This document shows, in pieces, positions 7,349 through 15,541 of a stretch of 64,000 bases of DNA; position 1 is the first letter of the stretch, and each line of letters begins with the position of its first letter. The stretch is from assembly GCF_011395035.1 (NCBI RefSeq), contig NZ_CP024770.1:865670-929669 (forward strand), in the 5' to 3' direction. Made by a program: the position numbers and the translations under genes. Source of the DNA: Pantoea cypripedii. GTDB taxonomy: Bacteria; Pseudomonadota; Gammaproteobacteria; Enterobacterales; Enterobacteriaceae. Below the pieces are notes generated by a model that saw only the letters and a program-made list of their open reading frames with translations, ran no database searches and was not told where the DNA came from.

Positions 7349-9213
7349 GCTGCCTGCTCCCTGAGACTGAGTTCCATAATCGGCTGACCAAAATCAACCG
7401 GCGCATCCGCCGCAATGGCGATGGCAAACTCATCGCTGTTGATCACCACCACCGGCGTGATCAGGTCATAACCCGCGGCGGCAATCGCCTGAAGATCGAA
7501 GCGAACCAGTTCATCGCCCGCCTGCACCTCATCGCCCACCTGCAAAGATGAACTGAAGTGCTGACCGCCCAGCGCCACCGTATCCAGACCGATATGCACC
7601 AGCACCTCCATCCCATCGTCGCTCATCAGGCCAACGGCATGGCAGGAAGGGAGGAAGGTCATCACTTTGCCGCTTACCGGGGCGCGCAGGATGCCTTCCT
7701 GTGGGCGGATCGCCACGCCCTGGCCGAGCAAGCCATTGGAGAACACATCATCATTCACTTCGCTTAACGCCACCATCTCGCCACGCAACGGGCTGACGAT
7801 AGTTCCGGGCTTCAGGTTAACCGGCGCGGGTACGACTGTTGGCGTTTGCTTATCCGTTTCAGGGATATCCTCAAAGCCCAGTAGCCAGGTCAGGGCGAAG
7901 GTGACCACCATGGCGATGGCACAGGTTATCAACGCGTGCACGATGTTCATCGGATTGGCACCGATAAACGCTGGCAGGGCGGCCAGGCCTGGAGAGACAA
8001 AGGCATAACGCACCAGGCCACTTAACCCGGCATAGATACCGGCGCAACCGCCGCCAATCATGGCCGCAATCAGCGGACGTTTTAATTTCAGCGTCACGCC
8101 ATACAGCGAGGGTTCGGTAATCCCTAATAACGCGGTGAAACCGGCAGAAGAAGCGAGCTGGCGCAGGTTTTTGTTGCGGGTTTTCAGCGCGACGCACAGG
8201 GTCGCCGCACCCTGGGCGATGTTGGACGCCAGCATGCCTGGGCCGTTGATCATCTCAAAGCCATTTTTGCTCAGCTGCCCGGTGGCAATCGGGGTCATCG
8301 CCCAGGCGGTGCCGGTGATCACCAGGAAGGGTTGTAACCCGCCCATCAGCATTGGGATTAACCAGCTGGCATGGCGATCGATAATCACCGCGCCGGAGGC
8401 GACAATATCGTTCAGCCAGATACCGAGCGGACCGACGACAACCAGCGCCAGCGGGGCGGTAACCAGCAGGATAATCATCGGCTTAACAAAGAATTTGATA
8501 ATCGATGGGGAATAGCGCTCGGCAAAACGCTCGATCCACGACATCAGCCAGACGGTAAGGATAATCGGCAGTACCGATCCGGCATAATCCGCCAGCTGGA
8601 AGGGCAGACCGAGAAAATCCACCGGTTTGCCACTGGCGAGCATTTTGCCGATTTCCGGGTGCAACATCGCTCCGGCAATGGTCATGGCCAGAATGGCGTT
8701 ACATTCAAATTTCAGCGCCGCGCCATACGCCAGCAGCACCGGCAGGAAGAAAAAGGCCGCATCCGAAATGATGTTAAGCAACTGCCAGGTCGGGCTGCTC
8801 TCGTTCATCACGCCGGTGAGTTTGCAGATAGCGAGCAGCGCCTTGATCATCCCGGCCCCGGTAATCGCCGGGATCACCGGGGTGAAGGTGGTTGAGATAA
8901 CGCTAATTATCTGCGAAACAATGCCGCTGCGCTCTTTGGCGGCTTGTGGCACCGCCTTAGCGTTGTTGCCGCTGGTGGCTTTTTCAAGTATGCGAAACAC
9001 CCGCTGTACATCGTTGCCGACCACAATCTGGAACTGCCCGCCGCGTTCGACGACGCTGATCACCCCCGGCAACTTTTCAATCTGCGCGCTATCCACCGCA
9101 TCGCGATCGTTAAATTCCATACGCAGCCGGGTGGCGCAATGGGTCAGGGTACGGATATTCCCGCCCCCTTGCACCAGCCGTAAAATCTCGTCCGCTAACT
9201 CGTTATGACTCAT
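7345..9213 (-). CDS. bglF: PTS beta-glucoside-specific EIIBCA permease
   Basis: This 622-residue membrane permease takes up beta-glucosides and phosphorylates them. Domain order is EIIB (residues 1-90, phosphocysteine Cys26 in THCATRLRM), EIIC (about 105-450, ten or so hydrophobic segments) and EIIA (about 480-622, phosphohistidine in VLVHIGLDTV). The frame is open a further 27 codons upstream, but that part is encoded by the leader terminator. The ATG at 9213, with AAGGGAAA just upstream and the canonical EIIB start MSHNELADEIL, is the real start. The protein also controls BglG by phosphorylation. It is the first gene of the three-gene operon. Confidence 0.95.
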   Translation of the reverse strand: MSHNELADEILRLVQGGGNIRTLTHCATRLRMEFNDRDAVDSAQIEKLPGVISVVERGGQFQIVVGNDVQRVFRILEKATSGNNAKAVPQAAKERSGIVSQIISVISTTFTPVIPAITGAGMIKALLAICKLTGVMNESSPTWQLLNIISDAAFFFLPVLLAYGAALKFECNAILAMTIAGAMLHPEIGKMLASGKPVDFLGLPFQLADYAGSVLPIILTVWLMSWIERFAERYSPSIIKFFVKPMIILLVTAPLALVVVGPLGIWLNDIVASGAVIIDRHASWLIPMLMGGLQPFLVITGTAWAMTPIATGQLSKNGFEMINGPGMLASNIAQGAATLCVALKTRNKNLRQLASSAGFTALLGITEPSLYGVTLKLKRPLIAAMIGGGCAGIYAGLSGLVRYAFVSPGLAALPAFIGANPMNIVHALITCAIAMVVTFALTWLLGFEDIPETDKQTPTVVPAPVNLKPGTIVSPLRGEMVALSEVNDDVFSNGLLGQGVAIRPQEGILRAPVSGKVMTFLPSCHAVGLMSDDGMEVLVHIGLDTVALGGQHFSSSLQVGDEVQAGDELVRFDLQAIAAAGYDLITPVVVINSDEFAIAIAADAPVDFGQPIMELSLREQAA

Positions 9214-9234
9214 AGTTTTCCCTTTCGTTAAGGC

Positions 9235-9326
9235 AAAAAAAAAGACCAAAACAAAAATGCACGCCGGAAAAATAACCGGAGCTGACATTTTCATTTTGGT
9301 CTTGCCTGCCTAAGCAGTAGCACGCC
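9235..9326 (-). promoter_or_regulatory. RAT antiterminator element and overlapping terminator of the bgl leader
   Basis: Read on the minus strand, the element TGCTACTGCTTAGGCAGGCAAGACC (complement of about 9298-9322) matches the ribonucleic antiterminator bound by BglG proteins. Its last bases form the first arm of a terminator: GACCAAAA (complement of 9294-9301) pairs with TTTTGGTC (complement of 9244-9251) and is followed by nine T residues (9243-9235). The two structures share bases and are mutually exclusive, the hallmark of this regulation. The element lies 30-110 bases ahead of bglF. Confidence 0.93.
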
Positions 9327-9605
9327 GCAATAAAACGTATGGAGATGTTGCGTGGGGGAGTATCTTTACGCCCCGCAACATTGGCAATAACTAATAATAA
9401 AAACTGTGAAGTAACGCAATCATTTCCCGCTGTTCACTGCCCGAACCCCTGGCTGAAAGCGCGCAATAACATAGGAAAATATGATGTTGAAGACAGGATA
9501 ACCCGCAGCAACCGCGATTGCCGCCGAAAATCAACGCGGACAATCGCCGTCGGTAATAGGAAAATCGTTGGGATTAAAACACCGCGTTAAGACGCTGCCG
9601 GTTAA
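9327..9605. other. Intergenic region with presumed bgl promoter
   Basis: No gene is supported here. On the minus strand a weak promoter-like pair, TTGCGT then TATTAG with 17 bases between (about 9392-9416), would start transcription ahead of the RAT element. A TGTGA half of a CRP site (about 9405-9409) falls between the two hexamers and has no good second half. The short plus-strand frame at 9339-9590 has no ribosome-binding site and no protein-like composition. Confidence 0.4.
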
Positions 9606-10424
9606 TTACTGCCGTGCAAATGCCGCGGCTTGTCTGAAAAGTTCGTCTGAGGGACGTACCCCGGTATATAAGTAGAATTGTTCCACCGCCTGAATAGCGA
9701 AAACTTCAGCGCCACTGATCACCGGTTTATGTTTCTCCTGCGCATAGCGAATCAGCGGTGTTTGTTCTGGTAAAGCCACCACATCAAACACCCTCTCAGC
9801 CGTGCCGACTTCATCGGTGGAAAAGGACAGGCTATCGGCTTCGGGGCCACCAGCCATGCCGACCGGCGTGGCATTGATCAGCAATGCCGGGGATAAACCT
9901 GCCATCGAGGGACGATATTCATACTGGTAAGCCTCAGCCAGTTCTCTGCCACCTGGTTCATCTCTGGCAATAATATACCCCTGATTAAATCCGAGATTTT
10001 TTAATGCACAGGCAACCGCTTTTGCCATCCCGCCACTGCCTTTAAGCGCAAATGTCAGTTCATTTGGAACCTGATATTTCTGCAGCAGGGTGGTGATGGC
10101 AATATAATCGGTATTATATCCCTTCAAATAACCGTCGCTATTCACGATGGTGTTCACCGCGTTTATTACCCTTGCAGAATCATCCAGCTCGTCAATAAGC
10201 GGAATAACGGCCTGCTTAAAGGGCATCGAAATTGCGCAACCACGGATACCCAATGCCTTCACTCCGGCAATCGCCCCCGCCAGATCGGTGGTGGTAAAGG
10301 CTTTATAGAGATAATCCAGATCCAGCGCATCGTACAAATAATTATGGAAGCGAGTGCCGAAATTGGTTGGCCGTGCGGCAAGAGACATGCAAATTTTCGT
10401 GTCTTTATTGATCATTCTGGTCAT
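9606..10424 (-). CDS. Shikimate dehydrogenase-like protein (HI0607/SDH-L type)
   Basis: This 272-residue NADP-dependent dehydrogenase homologue belongs to the AroE superfamily. Signature parts are SMPFKQAV with the catalytic lysine, NTDYIA with the catalytic aspartate, and the dinucleotide loop GSGGMAKAV. The beginning (TKICMSLAARPTNFGTRFHNYLY) matches the Haemophilus HI0607 branch rather than biosynthetic AroE, and that branch oxidises shikimate poorly. The start at 10424 is preceded by AAGGG; a longer frame to 10517 would run into the divergent regulator. The gene is divergent from an SgrR-type regulator 98 bases away, which may sense its substrate. The substrate is unknown; a quinate- or shikimate-like compound is plausible. 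Confidence 0.88.
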   Translation of the reverse strand: MTRMINKDTKICMSLAARPTNFGTRFHNYLYDALDLDYLYKAFTTTDLAGAIAGVKALGIRGCAISMPFKQAVIPLIDELDDSARVINAVNTIVNSDGYLKGYNTDYIAITTLLQKYQVPNELTFALKGSGGMAKAVACALKNLGFNQGYIIARDEPGGRELAEAYQYEYRPSMAGLSPALLINATPVGMAGGPEADSLSFSTDEVGTAERVFDVVALPEQTPLIRYAQEKHKPVISGAEVFAIQAVEQFYLYTGVRPSDELFRQAAAFARQ

Positions 10425-10522
10425 GACATTTTTCCCTTCAGTGTGATTGCCTGCGGGGAAATATTGCTTTAAAAAGGTGAAATGAAAAACTGATGTGTTT
10501 TGCTGCACAGAGTTCATCTTTT

Positions 10523-12268
10523 ATGAGCACACAACGGCTGGAACGGCATTATCAGAAGCTGCTGGAACTGTTTCCGCAGCGTGAGGCACTGACCACGCTG
10601 CAAACGCTGGCGGATGCGCTCTATTGCAGTAAGCGGCATATGCGCACACTGATCATTCAGATGCAATCTCACGGTTGGCTGGCGTGGGATGCCACCCCTG
10701 GCCGGGGGCATCTGGCAACCCTGGTGCTGCATTATTCACAGCAGCAACTGATGCTGGCGCATGCGCAACGTTTATTAGATCTCAATGATATGCGCGGCGC
10801 GCTGAAATTATTAGGTAACGAGAAGCATCACCTTGCGACGCTGCTGCGGGGCAGGCTCGGTCATCGCATTGACGATGAGCAGCAAACCCTGCGTATTCCC
10901 TATTATCGTTCGATGCCAAACCTCTATCCGGGAACCGCACTGCGGCGCTCTGAAGTGCATATCATCAAACAGGTGTTTAGTGGGCTGACGCGCATCGATG
11001 AAAACAGCGGCCAGGTGGCGAAGGATGTAGCCCATCACTGGCGTCGGCTGGATGATTTGCACTGGCGTTTCTTTCTGCGTCCCGGGGTACAGTTTCATGA
11101 TGGCACGCTGCTCACCAGCAAAGATGTGGTGGTTTCCCTGCTGCGCAGCGCCCGATTGCCGTTGTTTTCCCATCTCAGCAATATCGAAGCTGAGGGAAAT
11201 CTCAGCGTGATGATTACGCTGAGCCAGCCGGATGAATTGCTGCCGCAATTGCTGACCGATGTCGCGGCGTTGATATTACCGGCGGACCATCAGCAACGGG
11301 AGAATTTTGCTGCGCGGCCTGTTGGAACCGGCCCCTATAAGGTTGCCGATAATAATGAGTGGCATTTAACACTGCGGGCGTTTGATGGCTATTTTGGTTT
11401 TCGCAGTTTGCTGGACGAAATAGAAATTATTACCTGCCTGGAGTCCCCAACAGCAAACGAATTACATGGCCCGCTGGCGTTACTGAGTTCCAGCATGAGC
11501 GATCTGGCTTATGTATCCAGCCAGCTTAGCCATTTTGATCGTCTTACTGCCGATGAAATTGAACTGGAAACCGGCGGGTATTTTTTGCTGTGCGACAGTC
11601 GTTCACCGTTCTGGCAAAAAATGGCCCACCGGCGCTGGATACGCGAGCAGATAGACCCGCAGATCATTATTCAGAATTTTGTCGCCGAGATTCGCCCGCT
11701 GTGGATGGCGGCTGCCAGTATCCTGCCTGGCTGGTCGCATCATATTGAAGCCGGGGAAAGCGTCAGTCCCTGGGAAGGTTGTCCCCTGCCACAATGCTTG
11801 CGACTGGCTTACCACCATCAGCACTGGGAGTTCCCGATGGTGATTGCCGAATTTAAAAAACGTCTGGCGGCCAGCGGCGTCAGCTTAGAGGTGACGGAAT
11901 TAAGCTATGAAGCCTGGGCGTCAGGCGAAGGGGCGTTTGATTTATGGCTGGGAACGGTGAATTTTACCGCTCCGGAAGCGTGGAATGTCGGAGCCTGGCT
12001 AACCGGGATGCCGTTATTAACCCGCTCGGTTGCCGGTGGCGATCAGGCTTTGTTCGAAAACTGGCAGCAGCAGTGGCGCAGTGGCGGGCTGTCTTCACAG
12101 CAACTGGCTGAAATCATTATCCAGCGCGGTTGGTTACAGCCATTATTCCATCACTGGATGCGTCTGCAGGGACCCGAACAGGCCAGAGGCGTTCATTTTA
12201 ATAATCTGGGATGGTTTGACTTTACCTCCACCTGGATTGAACCGGAAAACCCGCCATCAGAATGCTGA
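10523..12268 (+). CDS. SgrR-type transcriptional regulator with binding-protein domain
   Basis: This 581-residue regulator has an N-terminal winged helix of the SgrR_N type (about 1-115, LYCSKRHMRTLIIQMQSHGW) fused to an oligopeptide/nickel-type solute-binding domain (about 160-520, with GTGPYKV and RFFLRPGVQFHDG). E. coli SgrR uses the second domain to sense a small molecule under sugar-phosphate stress and activates the small RNA SgrS. Here no SgrS-like RNA is evident, and the partner across the divergent promoter is a shikimate-dehydrogenase-like gene, so this is a paralogue with another effector. ATG 10523 is chosen because it begins at the conserved domain. Confidence 0.9.
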   Translation: MSTQRLERHYQKLLELFPQREALTTLQTLADALYCSKRHMRTLIIQMQSHGWLAWDATPGRGHLATLVLHYSQQQLMLAHAQRLLDLNDMRGALKLLGNEKHHLATLLRGRLGHRIDDEQQTLRIPYYRSMPNLYPGTALRRSEVHIIKQVFSGLTRIDENSGQVAKDVAHHWRRLDDLHWRFFLRPGVQFHDGTLLTSKDVVVSLLRSARLPLFSHLSNIEAEGNLSVMITLSQPDELLPQLLTDVAALILPADHQQRENFAARPVGTGPYKVADNNEWHLTLRAFDGYFGFRSLLDEIEIITCLESPTANELHGPLALLSSSMSDLAYVSSQLSHFDRLTADEIELETGGYFLLCDSRSPFWQKMAHRRWIREQIDPQIIIQNFVAEIRPLWMAAASILPGWSHHIEAGESVSPWEGCPLPQCLRLAYHHQHWEFPMVIAEFKKRLAASGVSLEVTELSYEAWASGEGAFDLWLGTVNFTAPEAWNVGAWLTGMPLLTRSVAGGDQALFENWQQQWRSGGLSSQQLAEIIIQRGWLQPLFHHWMRLQGPEQARGVHFNNLGWFDFTSTWIEPENPPSEC

Positions 12269-12338
12269 TCTTGTCGCAGGACCGACACCGGGAATGCGAT
12301 ACACTCGACGCAGTGCCTCCACCATTGGACGAGAAGTT

Positions 12339-12647
12339 ATGAATGACAAAAAAATGATATCCATCGATCAATTCAACGCAGATGAACGACTTGCGGTTGA
12401 TGAAGCATTCCACGCATTGATGCAGAAGTATCGCCAGCGCACCGGGAGAGAACCGGACGCGAAAAAAGAAAAAGAATTTACCGCCGAGGCCAGGCAGCAA
12501 ATCATGGCGGTGAAGCAGGCCAAAGAGAAAGCGCTGGCGGAGAAAGCGAAGAAAAAACCGCTGCGTAAGAAAAAGCCTGAATCGCTGGCCGCGAGCGAAG
12601 TCAGTGATTTCAACTGGTCAGCTTCGGTGACCAAAGGCCGCAGATAA
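12339..12647 (+). CDS. Small lysine-rich protein of unknown function
   Basis: This is a 102-residue protein. Residues 1-50 form a helical segment (DQFNADERLAVDEAFHALMQ); residues 55-85 are a charged helix rich in Lys, Ala and Glu ending in KKKPLRKKKPES, likely to bind nucleic acid or to be a coiled coil; the end is FNWSASVTKGRR. The ATG at 12339 follows GAGAAGTT, a weak ribosome-binding site. The frame is open upstream, but that part overlaps the regulator gene and looks non-coding. I recognise no family. Confidence 0.6.
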   Translation: MNDKKMISIDQFNADERLAVDEAFHALMQKYRQRTGREPDAKKEKEFTAEARQQIMAVKQAKEKALAEKAKKKPLRKKKPESLAASEVSDFNWSASVTKGRR

Positions 12648-12662
12648 TTATATTGTCGTTAC

Positions 12663-12684
12663 GTAGCGGCGCGATTTATCGCGC
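12663..12684. repeat. Dispersed palindrome GTAGCGGCGCGATTTATCGCGC
   Basis: This copy is identical to the one at 30486 and differs by one base from 39168. It lies between the small lysine-rich gene and the ABC cluster. The GCGCGAT/ATCGCGC arms form a 7-bp stem. Confidence 0.85.
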
Positions 12685-12809
12685 AATGTTCATTTTCCTT
12701 ATCGCTGCGCTGGTGCGCTGCACCAGCGCCACGCCCCAGGCTGGGGCAGCACTTCGGGCACTAAATGAATATTGGGGACTGAACGCCTGGCATCGCTCTT
12801 GCATTTTTC

Positions 12810-12821
12810 TTGTATATACAT
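12810..12821. promoter_or_regulatory. Candidate GntR/HutC-type operator
   Basis: TTGTATATACAT contains the perfect palindrome TGTATATACA and fits the GTnTAnAC core favoured by HutC-subfamily GntR repressors. It overlaps the -10 position of a possible promoter (TGGCAT, 17 bases, TGTATA) and lies 51 bases before the binding-protein gene. No GntR gene is adjacent, so the regulator would be encoded elsewhere. Confidence 0.4.
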
Positions 12822-12872
12822 GCCCGGATGACCTCCGGCTTCTAACCATAACGACAACTGAAGGAAATAGTT

Positions 12873-13859
12873 ATGCTTTCTCGCTATGCATTGAAAAGAT
12901 CGTTTAGCACCGTTTTTTGTGCAGGGATGCTGTCAGTTACGGTCCACTCTGTTTACGCCGCGGAAACTGAACAGGTGAAAATGGGGATTGAACCCTGGCT
13001 GGGTTATGGTCAGTGGCATATCGCCTCTGCCAAAAACCTGTTTGAGAAAGCAGGGTTAAAGAAAGTCGAGGTCATCAATTTCGCCGAGGATAAAGACATC
13101 AATGCCGCGCTGGCGAGTGGGCAGATTGACGTCGCCAATATCGCGACTCATACCGCGATGGGGATGATCTCCGCTGGCCTGCCGGTGAAGATTGTGCTGC
13201 TGCTCGACCAGAGCAACACCGCCGATGCGATCCTGGCAAGCTCCGGCATAACCAGTATTAAGGATCTCAAAGGTAAGCAGGTTGCCTACGAAGAGGGCAC
13301 CACCAGCGACATTCTGCTGCGCAGCGCCGTGGCCGCAGCGGGCCTGTCCTTTAGCGATATTAAACCGGTGCCGATGCCCGCTGCATCAGCGGGCAGCGCC
13401 ATTATTGCCGGACGGGTGCCGGTGGCCGTCACTTATGAGCCCTACCTTACGGTGGCAAAAAAAGGCGATCCCAGCCTGAAAATGATTTATAGCGGTTCTT
13501 CCGATCCGGGGCTGATCAGCGATGTGCTGGTGGTGCGTGATGACTTTATCAAAGACCATCCAGATGCCATCAAAGCGCTGATTAAAACCTGGGGTCAGGC
13601 GCTGGATGACTACAACGCCAATCAGACCGAAGGGCGCGCCATTATCGCCAAAGCGGTCGGCGCGACACCGGAAGATCTCAGCACTGCGTTTGATGGTGTG
13701 AAGTATTTCACCCTGAGCGACAATAAAGCGCTGCTGTCACATGACTTCACTACCAAAACCTTCCCGCACATTCTTCAGGCCGCGACTGCGGCAGGTATCG
13801 TCACGCAGCCGGTTACCCCGGCGCAGACCATCGATGCCAGCTTTGCCGACGCGCAATAA
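12873..13859 (+). CDS. ABC transporter substrate-binding protein, taurine/sulfonate type
   Basis: This 328-residue periplasmic binding protein has a clear signal peptide (residues 1-29, cleavage after VYA). The mature part is the SsuA/TauA fold: GIEPWLGYGQWHIA near the start, the lobe motif DINAALASGQIDVANI and KQVAYEEGTTSDILL. It should deliver a small organic solute to the downstream permease and ATPase. AAGGAAA lies 6 bases before the start. The family transports sulfonates, nitriles, pyrimidines and other small organics, so fold alone does not fix the ligand. Downstream dehydrogenases and a kinase suggest the solute is catabolised, not just used as a sulfur source. Confidence 0.92.
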   Translation: MLSRYALKRSFSTVFCAGMLSVTVHSVYAAETEQVKMGIEPWLGYGQWHIASAKNLFEKAGLKKVEVINFAEDKDINAALASGQIDVANIATHTAMGMISAGLPVKIVLLLDQSNTADAILASSGITSIKDLKGKQVAYEEGTTSDILLRSAVAAAGLSFSDIKPVPMPAASAGSAIIAGRVPVAVTYEPYLTVAKKGDPSLKMIYSGSSDPGLISDVLVVRDDFIKDHPDAIKALIKTWGQALDDYNANQTEGRAIIAKAVGATPEDLSTAFDGVKYFTLSDNKALLSHDFTTKTFPHILQAATAAGIVTQPVTPAQTIDASFADAQ

Positions 13860-13920
13860 GCGCGGTTAAAACTTCTCCGCCGGTGCTGCCAGCGGAGAAG
13901 ACCTGCCACACGGAGGAATT

Positions 13921-14766
13921 ATGAGTTCTATCGACGTTCGGCGCGTCAATCGTCAGGCCAAAAAGAAACGGCGGCGCTCGAATTTATTAACCATCGGCAA
14001 AGAGCCAACCCGAGCGCAATTTCTCACCATCTCTGTCGCCGTGTTCGCGGTGTTGTTGCTGGCATGGTGGCTGGCAACCTCAACGGGCACGATAAAACCG
14101 ATATTCCTGCCGGGGATAGAGCGCGTCTGGCATCAGATGGTCACTCTGGCGCAGAACGGGACGTTACAAAGCGACATCGCCAGCAGCCTGTATCGTATGG
14201 TTATTGCCTTCGCCATTTCCTCAGTGATGGCGATTGTGATTGGGGTGCTGGCCGGGTGTTATGGGTTGTTCAAAGCGATTGTTGAACCGCTGGTTGATTT
14301 TATCCGCTATATGCCGGTGGTGGCGTTCGTGCCGCTCACCATCCTGTGGACCGGCACCGACGATATTCAGAAATTTCTCGTCATCTGGATTGGCACCTTT
14401 TTCCAGCAGGTACTGATGATGATCGACGCCATCAAACGCGTGCCGACGGATTTTGTCGGGCTGGGCAGAACGCTGGGGATGTCCGATCGCCGCATTCTGC
14501 TGCGTATTGTGATCCCTTCCGCGTTACCGTCGATCTGGGATGCGTTGCGTATCAGTCTTGGCTGGGCATGGACATGGCTGGTGCTGGCCGAACTGGTGGC
14601 GTCGACCTCCGGTCTCGGCTATCGCATTGTGGTTTCCCAGCGTTATTTCCAGACTGACACCATCATTGGCTACATCCTGCTGCTCGGTTTCCTCGGGCTA
14701 ATCACCGATCAAATCATGCGCGCGGCTGAACGTGTGCTGTTCCGTTACAACCGGAGAGGTTCCTGA
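13921..14766 (+). CDS. ABC transporter permease, SsuC/TauC type
   Basis: This 281-residue inner-membrane permease follows a basic N-terminus (residues 1-35) with six hydrophobic segments. The EAA-like loop that contacts the ATPase is visible as GRTLGMSDRRILLRIVIPSA. GGAGGAATT lies just before the ATG. The stop overlaps the ATPase start (TGATGG), so the two are translationally coupled. Confidence 0.93.
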   Translation: MSSIDVRRVNRQAKKKRRRSNLLTIGKEPTRAQFLTISVAVFAVLLLAWWLATSTGTIKPIFLPGIERVWHQMVTLAQNGTLQSDIASSLYRMVIAFAISSVMAIVIGVLAGCYGLFKAIVEPLVDFIRYMPVVAFVPLTILWTGTDDIQKFLVIWIGTFFQQVLMMIDAIKRVPTDFVGLGRTLGMSDRRILLRIVIPSALPSIWDALRISLGWAWTWLVLAELVASTSGLGYRIVVSQRYFQTDTIIGYILLLGFLGLITDQIMRAAERVLFRYNRRGS

Positions 14767-15527
14767 TGGCGACGCTGACGCTAAATAAACTGGAAAAAAG
14801 TTTCCCGATGGGCAAAACCCGCCGCCGGGTGCTGCATGGCATCGATCTGACGCTCAACGACAACGAATTTGTGTCGATTGTCGGGGCCTCGGGCTGTGGC
14901 AAAAGTACTGTGCTCTCCATCGCCGCCGGTCTGGAAGAGAACGACAGCGGTGATGTGCTGGTGGATGGCGCGCCCATCGCAGGACCGGGACTCGATCGTG
15001 GCGTGGTGTTTCAGTCCTACACGCTGCTGCCGTGGCTGACCGCGCGCGGCAACATTGAGTTTGCATTAAAAGCCGCAGGCACTCCGGCCAAAGAATGTCG
15101 CGACATCGCGCAGCAGCATCTCGAACTGGTGAAGCTGGGCAATGCGGCCGACCGCTGGCCTGGCGAGCTTTCTGGCGGGATGAAGCAACGTGTCGCCATT
15201 GCCCGTGCGCTGTCTTACCGTCCCAAAATCCTGCTAATGGATGAGCCCTTTGGTGCGCTGGACGCCATGACGCGTCACCAGATGCAGCAATTGTTGATCG
15301 AAATCTGGGAAAAGCACCGCCTCACGGTGATGTTTGTCACCCACGACATTGAAGAAGCGGTGTGGCTCTCGGATCGCATCGTGGTGATGGGGCAGGGATA
15401 TATCGACTCCACGTTTCCGGTGGGGCTACCGCGACCGCGCCTGGAGGGAGTTAACCGCACCCCGGAATTTCTTGAACTCCAGCATGAAGTGCTGAATCGC
15501 ATTCAACAACACGCATTAACCCATTGA
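14766..15527 (+). CDS. ABC transporter ATP-binding protein, SsuB/TauB type
   Basis: This is a 253-residue nucleotide-binding subunit. Walker A is GASGCGKST, the signature is LSGGMKQR, Walker B is ILLMDEPFGALD, and the switch histidine is in FVTHDIEEAV. It powers the permease encoded directly upstream. The arrangement binding protein, permease, ATPase is the usual order for this subfamily. The next gene starts 15 bases after its stop. Confidence 0.94.
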   Translation: MATLTLNKLEKSFPMGKTRRRVLHGIDLTLNDNEFVSIVGASGCGKSTVLSIAAGLEENDSGDVLVDGAPIAGPGLDRGVVFQSYTLLPWLTARGNIEFALKAAGTPAKECRDIAQQHLELVKLGNAADRWPGELSGGMKQRVAIARALSYRPKILLMDEPFGALDAMTRHQMQQLLIEIWEKHRLTVMFVTHDIEEAVWLSDRIVVMGQGYIDSTFPVGLPRPRLEGVNRTPEFLELQHEVLNRIQQHALTH

Positions 15528-15541
15528 AAAAGGGAATCAAT

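Noticed and set aside
9405..9420. A CRP site ahead of the bgl operon
   Set aside because: Only the TGTGA half is present; the second half does not match TCACA.
9339..9590. An 83-codon plus-strand frame between bglF and the shikimate-dehydrogenase-like gene
   Set aside because: There is no ribosome-binding site, the composition is unlike a protein, and the region is needed for the bgl promoter.
10424..10522. An SgrS-type small RNA next to the SgrR-like gene
   Set aside because: The region is only 98 bases and I see no hairpin with U-run or ptsG-pairing sequence; the divergent gene starts there.
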